A stretch of DNA of 64,000 nucleotides from Ruania zhangjianzhongii. GTDB taxonomy: Bacteria; Actinomycetota; Actinomycetes; Actinomycetales; Beutenbergiaceae. Position 1 is the stretch's first letter. Every line of letters begins with the position of its first letter. Under the pieces are notes generated by a model. The model saw nothing but the letters and a program-made list of their open reading frames with translations. It was not told the origin of the DNA and did no database searches. A program made the translations under genes and the position numbers. Location of the stretch: contig NZ_CP042828.1 in the NCBI RefSeq assembly GCF_008000995.1, positions 992,001-1,056,000 on the forward strand, given 5' to 3'. Shown one piece after another: positions 19,501-27,020 of the stretch.

Positions 19501-21574
19501 GGCCTACACCGACACACCGGCTCAGGTGGGTGTCGAAGCGGTCTCCGACCCGCCGACGTTCACCGATGGTGAGGGTGCGGACGCGGAGGCACCAGAGGGC
19601 ACGACCTACAGCCTGGGTGAGGGTGCACCGGAGGGTGCGTCCATCGACCCGGACACCGGCGTGATCAGCTGGACCCCGTCCGAGGAGGACGCGGACACCC
19701 TGGTGGAGATCCCCGTGGTGGTGACGTACCCGGACAACTCGACCGACGACGCCACCGCTGCGTTCGACGTCGACGAGTACAACGGCAACGCCTCGGCCTC
19801 GGCTGCGGCATCGGCGAACGCCGACGATGAGTCGAACGCCTCGGCGGAGGCTGCTGCTGAGGTAGCGGCCAATGCCGATGCGACCACCACGTCCTCGGCT
19901 GCTGCCGATGTCGATGCCACGGCGGCTGCTCAGGCGGCGGCGAACGAGGATGCGTCCTCGGACGCGTCGGCCGACGTTGAGGTGGATGCGAACGCCTCGG
20001 CTGCTGCTGCGGCTCAGGCTGCGGCGAACGCGGACAACACCGCGGACGCCAACGCTGCCGCCAGCGCCGATCAGTCGGCACAGACGGACACCGACACCTC
20101 GGCGAACGCGAACTCCGCTGCCGCCGCTGAAGCTGCCTCGACCGCGGACTCGTCCTCGGAGGCCTCAGCGAACGCCACGGCGGAAGCGGACTCGAACACC
20201 AACGCCTCGGCGTCGGCTGCAGCGTCGGCGAATGCGGACGATGACTCGAACGCTTCGGCGGAGGTGGCTGCTCAGGCTGCTGCCAACGATGATGCGTCGA
20301 GCACGTCCTCGGCTGCTGCCGATGCTGACGCCACGGCGGCTGCCCAGTCGGCGGCGAACGAGGATGCGTCCTCGGACGCGTCGGCCGACGTTGAGGTGGA
20401 TGCGAACGCCTCGGCCGCTGCTGCGGCTCAGGCTGCGGCGAATGCGAACAACGAGTCCGACACCAACGCGGAGGCCTCGGCCGCTGCGGACGCCACCGCC
20501 GAGAACGATGCCAACTCGAACTCGGCATCCGCTGCCAACGCTGCCGCCACCGCGGACTCCTCCGCGGAGGCCTCGGCTGCGGCGACTGCTGATTCGAACG
20601 CCTCCTCGGACGATGCCGCGGATCCGGACGGTTCGGCGGACGACTCCACCGACCCGGAGGCGGACGACTCGTCCGACTCGGACGCGAACACCAACGCCTC
20701 GGCCTCGGCTGCGGCGTCGGCGAACGCGGACGACGACTCCAACGCCGCTGCTGAGGCTGCTGCTCAGGCCGCTGCTGACCCGGACGCGGACACCGCAGCC
20801 TCCGCAGCTGCTGACCAGGACGCCACTGCGGCGGCCCAGTCGGCAGCGAACGAGGACGCGTCCTCGGACGCCTCGGCGAACGTGGACAGCGACGCCAACG
20901 CGGCTGCTGCCGCAGCGGCACAGGCTGCGGCGAACACGGACAATGACTCGGACAGCAACGCGGAGGCCTCGGCTGCCGCGTCTGCCGAGGCAGAGGCTGA
21001 CGCCAACGCTGCGGCCTCGGCCGCCGCTGAGGCTGCGTCCACGGCGGACTCCTCCGCGGAGGCCTCTGCTGCCGCATCGGCGAACGCCAGCTCGGCTGCC
21101 GACGGTGACGAGTCCGGCCTGGCGGCCACCGTCCGGTACGCGGAGATCGTCCGCGACACCGGCGTGGTCCAGGAGGTCTACGGCACCGGGTTCGCCGCCG
21201 GTGAGTCGGTGACCGCCACGGTGAACTCCACCCCGTTCGACCTCACGGCTACCGCCAACGAGGACGGCGACGTGACGTTCGCCTTCGAGGTCGACTCCGA
21301 CTTCGAGCTGGGTGAGCACTACGTGATCGTGGTGGGCGAGACCTCGGGCGAGGTTCCCGAGGCGAACACCGCCACCGACTTCGTGGTGGTGGCTGCCGGC
21401 AGCGGCGGCGCGAGTGCCTCCGGGAGCTCGGACGCCTCCGGTAGCGGTGCCGATCTGCCGGACACCGGGGCGAACCTGAACCCGGGTCTGCTGATCGGAG
21501 CCCTGCTCCTCCTCCTGGTCGGTGCTGGCCTGGCGGTCGCCGCCAAGCTCCGCCGTCGCGGACAGGAAGGCTGA
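16589..21574 (+). CDS. LPXTG-anchored choice-of-anchor G-like surface protein with Rib-like repeats
   Basis: 1661 residues, starting at GTG 16589 after GGGGGAG. A basic N-terminus and hydrophobic stretch end in PPPAAAEP, a signal peptide of about 47 residues. Residues 50-560 form an Asp/Leu/Gly-rich domain like the choice-of-anchor G family. Five Rib/alpha-like repeats of 99-100 residues follow (about 565-1065), each with ATIDPDTGVITWTP and VVTYPD. Residues about 1066-1505 are a stalk of Ala, Ser, Asn, Asp, Glu and Thr. A beta-rich domain (about 1506-1600), the sorting motif LPDTG at 1623-1627, a hydrophobic helix and RRRGQEG complete it. Sortase would link it to peptidoglycan; no sortase gene is in the window. 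An adhesin or surface fibre is likely but inferred. Confidence 0.88.
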   Translation: MQPRQKTARSSARAQWRKPLAIATASVAAVALGAVGLTHVPPPAAAEPGDDSEALAQLIDGSVLEGLDADALADLVAAVSTESGNPSDVGPNPATIDAALLDETALLDLGLLSLPLIGDGSNGGLLNLGPDAAAGLLNGYAASPTAEESLAASGAVGADGSIDADAGSSTEAATLDLTALLGQVGVDGLTDEIVDQVALELGALASRAEQTQPGDPAGEYLLAGAEVQLHSPLVDGLAGTVQDTVGELEGTVNGALGPDGAVQGLLDAVTIAPANLGVGPISLATVDFGAPTVDATVDLTAVTDDILVGQISEGAVTIDLSTGTIAIDLEQLHADGLNGLDPNTNLLTTGEINQVTTAITNLLDDLLDNVAQALDDAILGTAVTVDLHPSVTLLSGVVGDANVGATLAGTLGDFLGVTETDPDLDVTGSVSLSLLVTELELDASGLLNLLEPVITAALGAVGGAFDSLLNPDDTEGTPALGVVAALQTTLSELLDGLDVINPLLEQLLTLTVNAQPTELEPPAEGDLGEDSFTVRALSVELLPNVLGGVVLDLASSTIRTAQAPTTAETLDVTYTPTEAAPGTEAVSDAPTFTLTEGGDPATAPEGTTFAFGPDAPEGATIDPDTGVITWTPGVENANSTVDIPVVVTYPDESADTAVAPFQVADVSANLLDPAYEPTDATPGVETTTGPPTFTDGDGATVAPPAGTTFELGPDAPADATIDPDTGVITWTPGVEDANDTTSIPVVVTYPDTSTDDTTADFVVAALADSLTPAYTDTLAEIGVEASSEAPTFTDGAGADAEAPVGTTYSLGEGAPEGATIDPDTGVVTWTPGVENANSTEEIPVLVTYPDDSTGNVLAPFQVGDVTAADLEPAYETTPAEVGVPAESTAPTFTDSEGAEAEAPEGTAYGLGEGAPEGATIDPDTGVITWTPAVEDANDITLIPVVVTYPDTSVDSLDAPFEVAALADTLAPAYTDTPAQVGVEAVSDPPTFTDGEGADAEAPEGTTYSLGEGAPEGASIDPDTGVISWTPSEEDADTLVEIPVVVTYPDNSTDDATAAFDVDEYNGNASASAAASANADDESNASAEAAAEVAANADATTTSSAAADVDATAAAQAAANEDASSDASADVEVDANASAAAAAQAAANADNTADANAAASADQSAQTDTDTSANANSAAAAEAASTADSSSEASANATAEADSNTNASASAAASANADDDSNASAEVAAQAAANDDASSTSSAAADADATAAAQSAANEDASSDASADVEVDANASAAAAAQAAANANNESDTNAEASAAADATAENDANSNSASAANAAATADSSAEASAAATADSNASSDDAADPDGSADDSTDPEADDSSDSDANTNASASAAASANADDDSNAAAEAAAQAAADPDADTAASAAADQDATAAAQSAANEDASSDASANVDSDANAAAAAAAQAAANTDNDSDSNAEASAAASAEAEADANAAASAAAEAASTADSSAEASAAASANASSAADGDESGLAATVRYAEIVRDTGVVQEVYGTGFAAGESVTATVNSTPFDLTATANEDGDVTFAFEVDSDFELGEHYVIVVGETSGEVPEANTATDFVVVAAGSGGASASGSSDASGSGADLPDTGANLNPGLLIGALLLLLVGAGLAVAAKLRRRGQEG
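18270..19780 (+). repeat. Five tandem repeats of about 300 bp (Rib-like domains)
   Basis: The ATCGACCCGGACACCGG block recurs at 18449, 18749, 19046, 19346 and 19643, giving periods of 300, 297, 300 and 297 bp. Identity is high in the second half of each unit and lower in the first. This implies recent amplification or ongoing gene conversion inside the surface-protein gene. Confidence 0.9.
19784..21100 (+). repeat. Low-complexity Ala/Ser/Asn/Asp stalk with long-period copies
   Basis: About 440 codons use almost only Ala, Ser, Asn, Asp, Glu, Thr, Val and Gln; there is no Arg, Lys, Trp, Cys or Pro apart from a short acidic Pro-containing patch. A longer unit restarts at about 19787, 20201 and 20693 (AACGCCTCG...), so the stalk consists of three diverged copies of 138-164 codons. 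Confidence 0.85.
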
Positions 21575-21604
21575 CCCAAGCCGGCGCAGGTCCTGGCTAC
21601 GATG

Positions 21605-21645
21605 CGAGGCCCGGTCCCGAGGCACACCCTCGGGACTGGGCCTCG
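21605..21645. terminator. Strong hairpin after the surface-protein gene
   Basis: Arms 21605-21622 and 21628-21645 pair over 18 bp with a single G-T wobble and loop CACAC, 30 bases after the stop codon. No T-run follows. Confidence 0.8.
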
Positions 21646-21698
21646 CCGCTGGTCATCACCGGCATGATGGGCAGGACGAACCGGTCCGGGAGAAGACG

Positions 21699-22502
21699 AT
21701 GACGAAGTCGGACAGCCAGGAGGCTGCGCCAGATACCGAGGAACCGCGCGAGCACACCAGGCTCACCACCGTCAAACGGGTGGTCATCCTGCTCGGCGCG
21801 TTCTTCACCGCCTGGCACATCTTCGCCACGTTCCTGTGGATCGCCCCCGGCTCCGGGCTGCGCGACGTGGTGCCCGGCACCCTGTTGCACGACTACATGA
21901 TCCCGATGCACGGGCAGAGCTGGAGCGTGTTCGCACCGAACCCGATCAACGGTGACTACCGGCTGCAGGTGCGGGCCGTGACCGGCTCGGGCGAGGACGC
22001 AGTCGAGACCGAGTGGGTGGACGCCACTGCTGCCGAGATCACCATGCTCACCCACAACCTCTTTCCGCCGCGGGCATCCAATGCCGCGATGGACGTCGCC
22101 TCCCGGTTCAAGGGGGCCTTCGACGACCTGAACGAGGCGCAGCAGGAGATCGTCGCGCTGGGCTACTACCAGGGTGAGGACTGGCGAGATCGGCTCCAGG
22201 CGGCCCTGCTGGAGCACGGGAACGAGGCCGCCGTGATGGAGTACCTGGAGACCGAACGCCTCGCCGGCGCCTACTCCACCCAGGTGGCGCAGGCGCTGTG
22301 GGGCGAGGACGTGCAGCAGGTGCAGTTCATCGTCAGCCGGCAGAACGTGATCCCGTTCGCCGAACGGAACAACCCGGATGCCGAGCGGCCCGCCGTCCAG
22401 CCCGCACCCACCGGCTGGCGCGGGCCGATCGTCGAACCCGGCCAGTCCCAGGAGCGCTTCGCCGAGATCTTCCTCACCGGGGTGGAGGAGTCCGGGCAGT
22501 GA
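21699..22502 (+). CDS. DUF5819 family membrane protein
   Basis: 267 residues starting at ATG 21699. One membrane helix near residues 25-48 (VVILLGAFFTAWHIFATFLWIAP) is followed by YMIPMHGQSWSVFAPNPINGDYRLQVRA, the hallmark of DUF5819, and a soluble extracytoplasmic part. In this family the WSVFAPNP segment is also found in HTTM-associated proteins. Function unknown. The stop overlaps the GTG of the HTTM gene (GTGA at 22499-22502), so the two are almost certainly co-translated partners. Confidence 0.85.
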   Translation: MTKSDSQEAAPDTEEPREHTRLTTVKRVVILLGAFFTAWHIFATFLWIAPGSGLRDVVPGTLLHDYMIPMHGQSWSVFAPNPINGDYRLQVRAVTGSGEDAVETEWVDATAAEITMLTHNLFPPRASNAAMDVASRFKGAFDDLNEAQQEIVALGYYQGEDWRDRLQAALLEHGNEAAVMEYLETERLAGAYSTQVAQALWGEDVQQVQFIVSRQNVIPFAERNNPDAERPAVQPAPTGWRGPIVEPGQSQERFAEIFLTGVEESGQ

Positions 22503-23737
22503 GCGCCAAGAACGCCACGAACGCGAAGAAGAACGACGGCGCTCCCGCCGCGGCCACGTCTGCGTCACCGCCCGCAGGGCGCGGGCAGCGCAGGTCGGTG
22601 CCCGCCGCCGGTGCGCAGACGCTCGCAGTGCTGATCGGCGAGCTGCTCCGGATGATCGGGTCCCTGGTGGACCGCGGCATCGCTTTCGTCGAGTCCTGGT
22701 TGGTGGACGCCAAACGGGCTCGCTACGGCCTCGCGATCACCCGGATCCTGCTCGGCGTGACCGGGCTCGGACTGCTCGCCACCAACTTCCGCACCCGGTA
22801 CTACGCATTCGGCAGCGGATCCGCCTGGAACGGTGAGGCCGCCCAGCCGGTCAGCGACTTCCCGCAGATCCCGATCTTCAGCGGTTTCCACCGCGTTGCC
22901 CTGAACGACACCGCCTTCACCGCCGCCTACCTGGCGCTGGCCGCTCTGGCGGTGCTGGTGATCCTGGGCTGGCGGATGAAGATCGTGCTGCCGGTCTACT
23001 TCGTCGCCTGGGTGTCCTTCATCGAGATGAACGACAGCCTCGGCGACCAGGGCGACAACATGTACCGGATCACCCTGCTGGCGCTGCTGTTCGCCGACAC
23101 CGCCGGCCGCTGGTCCCTGGACGCCCGCCGCCGCGCCCGGCTCCCGGAGGGCGGCACCTGGTGGCAGCGTGCCTGGCGCGGTGGGCCGTTCGTCCCGGCC
23201 TGGATCACCAACTCCGCGCACAACCTGGTGCTGGTGGCGGTGGCCTGCCACGTCTGCTTCGTCTACGCCTCCGGCGCGCTGTACAAGGCCGGCGGCGAGC
23301 CGTGGCAGCACGGCTACGCGATCTACAACCCGCTGCACACCCAGCGGTTCGGCACCTGGCCTGAGCTGAGCGAGCTGTTCACCACCTGGTCGCCGATGGT
23401 CACCGCGATCTCGTGGAGCTCGATCATCCTGCAGATGGCCTTCCCGATGATGTTGCTGCGCCGGTTTACCCGGGTGATCGCGCTGGTCGGCATCGGCTCC
23501 TTCCACCTGGGGATCGCGATCCTGATGGGGCTGCCCTGGTTCTCCCTGGCGATGATCGCCATCGACGCGATCTTCATCCGGGACGTCACCTGGAAGGCGG
23601 TCGGGACGAGGATCGGCACCGTCTGGCGAGAATCCCGGGATCGCGCCGATCCACCGGAACAGGACCCGCCCCCGGATGCCGAACCAGACGAGCCGGCCGT
23701 GACTGCCCCCGCCCGATCGGAGACAATGGCGAGATGA
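22499..23737 (+). CDS. HTTM domain (vitamin K-dependent carboxylase-like) membrane protein
   Basis: 412 residues with GTG start. After a disordered cytoplasmic N-terminus come about eight hydrophobic helices. Signatures of the HTTM family include TRILLGVTGLGLL near residue 83, the loop EMNDSLGDQGDNMYRITLLALLFADTAGRWSLD, and YASGALYKAGGEPWQHGYAIYNPLHT. HTTM covers vitamin K-dependent gamma-carboxylase and many bacterial relatives with unproven reactions. The C-terminal 45 residues are acidic and Pro-rich. It overlaps the preceding DUF5819 gene and the following FAD oxidoreductase (ATGA at 23734-23737). Confidence 0.88.
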   Translation: MSAKNATNAKKNDGAPAAATSASPPAGRGQRRSVPAAGAQTLAVLIGELLRMIGSLVDRGIAFVESWLVDAKRARYGLAITRILLGVTGLGLLATNFRTRYYAFGSGSAWNGEAAQPVSDFPQIPIFSGFHRVALNDTAFTAAYLALAALAVLVILGWRMKIVLPVYFVAWVSFIEMNDSLGDQGDNMYRITLLALLFADTAGRWSLDARRRARLPEGGTWWQRAWRGGPFVPAWITNSAHNLVLVAVACHVCFVYASGALYKAGGEPWQHGYAIYNPLHTQRFGTWPELSELFTTWSPMVTAISWSSIILQMAFPMMLLRRFTRVIALVGIGSFHLGIAILMGLPWFSLAMIAIDAIFIRDVTWKAVGTRIGTVWRESRDRADPPEQDPPPDAEPDEPAVTAPARSETMAR

Positions 23738-25209
23738 CTCGCCCCAGCACGGACGCCGTCGTCATCGGTTCCGGACCGAACGGACTGGCCGGTGCGGTGA
23801 CCCTGGCCCGGGCCGGGCTCGAGGTGACTGTGCTGGAAGCACAGCCGGTGGCCGGGGGAGGGGCGCGCACCCTGGACTCCGAGCTCGCCGACGGGCTGCG
23901 GCACGACGTCTGCTCGGCGGTGCACGCCCTGGCACTGGCCAGCCCGTTCTTCCGAGACTTCGACCTGTCCGCCCGGGGGGTGGACCTGGTGGTCCCGGAG
24001 ATCTCTTACGCCCAGCCGTTGGACGGTGGGCGTGCCGCCGTCGCGTACCGCTCGCTGGAGCGCACTGCGACAGAGCTGGGGGTCGACGGCGGAGCGTGGC
24101 GGGACCTGTTCGCTCCCCTGGTGGAGAACGAACAGCTCCTCACTGCGCTGATCCTCGGCAACCGCCGGGAGGTCCCGCCGGGGCTGCTCACCGGCCCCGG
24201 ACTGAAGGCCCTCGGAGCCGCCGTGCTGCGGTTGCTCGAGCAGGGCACCCCCGCATGGAACCTGCGGTTCCGCGGCGACGAGGCACCGGCGCTGTTCTCC
24301 GGTGTGTCGGCGCACGCGATCGCCACCCTGCCCTCGCTCGCCGCGGCCGGTACCTCGATCATGCTCGCCACCAACGCCCACGGCGCCGGCTGGCCGATCC
24401 CGGTGGGGGGTTCGCAGGCCATCACGGCAGCGCTCATCGCTGACTTGGAGGCCCACGGCGGCCGGGTGGTCACCGGCAGCGAGGTGACCAGCTGGCGGCA
24501 GCTGCCGCGGGCACGCACCTACCTGGCCGACCTGGCCCCGGCCGGTCTGCTCCGGATCTGGGGGGAGCGGATGCGACCGTCGGTGCGCAGCGCGCTGGCC
24601 CGGTTCCGGTACGGCAATGCCGCCGCCAAGGTGGACTTCGTGCTCTCCGGCCCGGTGCCCTGGGCGGACGAGCGGATGGCCGGAGCGGGCACTGTGCACG
24701 TGGCCGGCAGCAGGGCCGATATGGCCCGCGCCGAGGCGCAGGTGGCGGGCGGTGTGCTGCCGGCACGGCCGATGATGCTGTTCAGTGATCCCGCACTGCA
24801 TGACCCGAGCCGCGAGGTGGGCGGGCTGCGGCCGGGCTGGGCCTACGCGCACGTGCCTGCCGGGTGTCCGGTAGACGTCACCGAGCTGGTCACCGCGCAG
24901 ATCGAACGATTCGCCCCCGGCTTCCGGGACGTCGTGGTCGACGCCCGGTGCACCCCCGCGGACCGGATGGCCGAGCACAACGCGAACTACGTGCGCGGCG
25001 ACATCGCCGCCGGGGGGCTGAGTACCTGGGGGATGCTCGCTCGACCGCGGTTGACCACGAACCCGTACGCCGCCGGGATCCCCGGGGTCTACCTGTGCTC
25101 CCAGTCCACTCCGCCTGGACCGGGGGTGCACGGGATGAGTGGTTGGCACGCCGCCCGGATGGCGCTGCAGCAGCGGTTCGGCCTCCCGGCCCCCGATCTG
25201 GCTCCCTGA
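23734..25209 (+). CDS. Phytoene desaturase-like FAD/NAD(P)-dependent oxidoreductase
   Basis: 491 residues. The N-terminal Rossmann motif is VVIGSGPNGLAGAVTLARAGLEVTVLEA, with GGGARTLDSE as second FAD contact, and the C-terminal FAD motif is GVYLCSQSTPPGPGVHGMSGWHAA. The architecture matches CrtI/amine oxidase-type flavoenzymes acting on hydrophobic substrates. No carotenoid genes are adjacent, so a carotenoid role is not supported. The 4-bp overlap with the HTTM gene points to a joint pathway. Confidence 0.85.
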   Translation: MTRPSTDAVVIGSGPNGLAGAVTLARAGLEVTVLEAQPVAGGGARTLDSELADGLRHDVCSAVHALALASPFFRDFDLSARGVDLVVPEISYAQPLDGGRAAVAYRSLERTATELGVDGGAWRDLFAPLVENEQLLTALILGNRREVPPGLLTGPGLKALGAAVLRLLEQGTPAWNLRFRGDEAPALFSGVSAHAIATLPSLAAAGTSIMLATNAHGAGWPIPVGGSQAITAALIADLEAHGGRVVTGSEVTSWRQLPRARTYLADLAPAGLLRIWGERMRPSVRSALARFRYGNAAAKVDFVLSGPVPWADERMAGAGTVHVAGSRADMARAEAQVAGGVLPARPMMLFSDPALHDPSREVGGLRPGWAYAHVPAGCPVDVTELVTAQIERFAPGFRDVVVDARCTPADRMAEHNANYVRGDIAAGGLSTWGMLARPRLTTNPYAAGIPGVYLCSQSTPPGPGVHGMSGWHAARMALQQRFGLPAPDLAP

Positions 25210-25485
25210 TCCCACCCCGAACCCCGGTACGGCGACGGTATCTGACCTGCCTTGCACCGGCCGTAGTTTCGCCGGACGCGACCTGGCCGGCCGAGCGAGT
25301 CGGCGGTGAGTGGTCCGGCTCGGCGAGGGGTCGCGAGGCCGCGAGAGTGCGCCTCCTGACCACTCAGTGAGACAAATCGGCACGTTCGCACACGAGTCTG
25401 GGGAGTGTGCCGAGAATGGCTACCGGCCGACGCCGGAGGCGCCCGATGCGGGCTCCGGTTCCTCTCGACGATGCAAGGAGTACAT
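25210..25485. other. Intergenic leader of the tctCBA operon
   Basis: 276 bases with no coding frame I trust. An in-frame extension of tctC covers its end but lacks a signal-peptide context. The operon promoter must lie here; I find no confident -35/-10 or operator palindrome. Confidence 0.4.
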
Positions 25486-26463
25486 GTGCGTACTACCCCG
25501 GGAACTGGGCGACGCTCTGCGGCACCGTGGATCGCTGCCGCCGTAGCCGTGGGCACGATCCTGTCCGGTTGCGGTGCGGCGGGCCCCTACCCCGACGGCA
25601 CAGTGGAGCTGATGATTCCGTGGTCGGCGGGCGGGGGATCCGACCTCTCGGCGCGGCTGTTCGTCAGCGAGCTCGAAGAGCCGCTGTCCGCCACCATCAG
25701 CCCGGCCAACGAGCCGGGCGCCAACGGTGCGATCGGGTGGGGAAGCCTGGCACAGGCGGACAACGACGGGTACTCCGTGGGCCTGCTCACCTACGACGTG
25801 CTGAGCAACGAGATCCTGGACCCGACCTCGCCCGCGCTGGAAGATTTCGACATCCTGGCCCAGTACGAGCAGCAGGAGCTGTACTTCTACGTTCCCAGCG
25901 ACAGCCCGTACGAGACGGCTGCCGACCTCGAGGGGAGCAACCTGACCGTCGGTACCTCCGGGATGGGCGGGATCGACCATCAGGCCCCGGCAGCCCTGGC
26001 CCGAGAGCTGGGGGTGGAGTGGGAGTACGTCCCGTTCGATGGTCAGGCCGACGGTCTGACCAACCTGCTCGGCGGAAACATCGATGCCTTCGTCTTCACC
26101 CCGACGGTCGCGGCCCAGTACGTCGAGGACGGGACGTTGCGCATCCTGGGGACCTTCGCCAGTGAGCGCACCGAGGAGTACCCGGACACAGCGACCTTCG
26201 TCGAGCAGGGGTACGACGTGCCCCCGATCGCGTCCTTCCGGGGAATCGCGGCACCGGCTGGGCTCGATGAGGAGGTCCGGGCCACTCTCGTGGAGGCGAT
26301 CGAGACCACGGCGCAGGACGAGGAGTATCTCGCCGCGGCTGCCGAGGCCGGGAACACGCCGCGGTACCGAACCGGTGAGGATTTCGAGGCGTACATGAAT
26401 GAGCTTCGGCCCACGATCGCCGACCTGCTGCAAGAGATGGGCCTCGCCCAGGCGGCCGGATGA
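25486..26463 (+). CDS. tctC: TctC/Bug-family solute-binding lipoprotein
   Basis: 325 residues from GTG 25486, with AAGGAG five bases upstream. A basic N-terminus, hydrophobic core and lipobox TILSGC make it a lipoprotein. The TctC (Bug) domain follows: VELMIPWSAGGGSDLSARLF, then NEPGANGAIGW and GTSGMGGIDHQAPA, the beta-strand and P-loop-like sites that hold carboxylates. It captures a carboxylated solute outside the membrane for the TctAB channel. An upstream ATG (25471) in frame is less likely. It is the first gene of a run that overlaps or nearly abuts through 30810. Confidence 0.92.
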   Translation: MRTTPGTGRRSAAPWIAAAVAVGTILSGCGAAGPYPDGTVELMIPWSAGGGSDLSARLFVSELEEPLSATISPANEPGANGAIGWGSLAQADNDGYSVGLLTYDVLSNEILDPTSPALEDFDILAQYEQQELYFYVPSDSPYETAADLEGSNLTVGTSGMGGIDHQAPAALARELGVEWEYVPFDGQADGLTNLLGGNIDAFVFTPTVAAQYVEDGTLRILGTFASERTEEYPDTATFVEQGYDVPPIASFRGIAAPAGLDEEVRATLVEAIETTAQDEEYLAAAAEAGNTPRYRTGEDFEAYMNELRPTIADLLQEMGLAQAAG

Positions 26464-27020
26464 GCGACGACGTCCGTGCGCCGGCAGCGACTGCACGACA
26501 CCCCGGACGCGGTCCCCGCAACGAGTCCGTGCTGAAGATCGCCTTCCCCGGCGTGCTGTTCGTCTTCTCCGTGGCCATCGTCGTGCAAGCGGTCCAGCTG
26601 ACCGGGCCACTCGCCGAGTCCAACGCGCAGCTGTATCCGATCGTGGTGGCGAGTCTGCTGGCTCTCGGTTCAGTGGTCTCCATCATCGGCGCGGTCCGCG
26701 GCACCGGCGAGCCGCTGCCGCACACCGTGGCCGCCGCGGGCACCGATGAGCCGGACGAGGCAGCAGAGCAGGACCGCGGCGGGCGTACCCGTGCGCTCGT
26801 GGTGCTGATCGCCAGTGTGGCGTACCCGCTGGCCATGCCCGTGCTCGGCTTTCACCTGACGACGGTGGTGTATGCGAGTGCACTGAGCTACCTGCTGCAG
26901 GAACGGTCCTGGCGCGGACGGGCGGTAGCCGCCGCCACCGGCGTGGGGATCACGCTCTTCTGCCACCTCACCTTCGTGCTGGTGCTGCAGGCCAGGTTGC
27001 CTACTGGGGTGATCTTCTGA
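26460..27020 (+). CDS. tctB: Tripartite tricarboxylate transporter small membrane subunit TctB
   Basis: 186 residues, ATG at 26460 overlapping the tctC stop (ATGA). It has four hydrophobic helices typical of TctB (about 24-45, 58-80, 105-130, 142-180) joined by an acidic loop rich in Asp and Glu. Together with TctA it forms the secondary-transport channel fed by TctC. Its stop overlaps the tctA start (TGATG). Confidence 0.85.
   Translation: MSDDVRAPAATARHPGRGPRNESVLKIAFPGVLFVFSVAIVVQAVQLTGPLAESNAQLYPIVVASLLALGSVVSIIGAVRGTGEPLPHTVAAAGTDEPDEAAEQDRGGRTRALVVLIASVAYPLAMPVLGFHLTTVVYASALSYLLQERSWRGRAVAAATGVGITLFCHLTFVLVLQARLPTGVIF

Noticed and set aside
16616-21625. Very long open frames antisense to or in another frame of the surface-protein gene (378, 361, 470, 446 and 486 codons)
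   Set aside because: They arise from GC-rich repetitive codons of the Ala/Ser/Asn/Asp stalk and Rib repeats. Their products are runs of Arg/Pro or Gly/Val without any domain, and have no ribosome site.
23734-25209. Carotenoid biosynthesis (phytoene desaturase)
   Set aside because: Only the general FAD fold matches; no crtB, crtE or other carotenoid gene is nearby.
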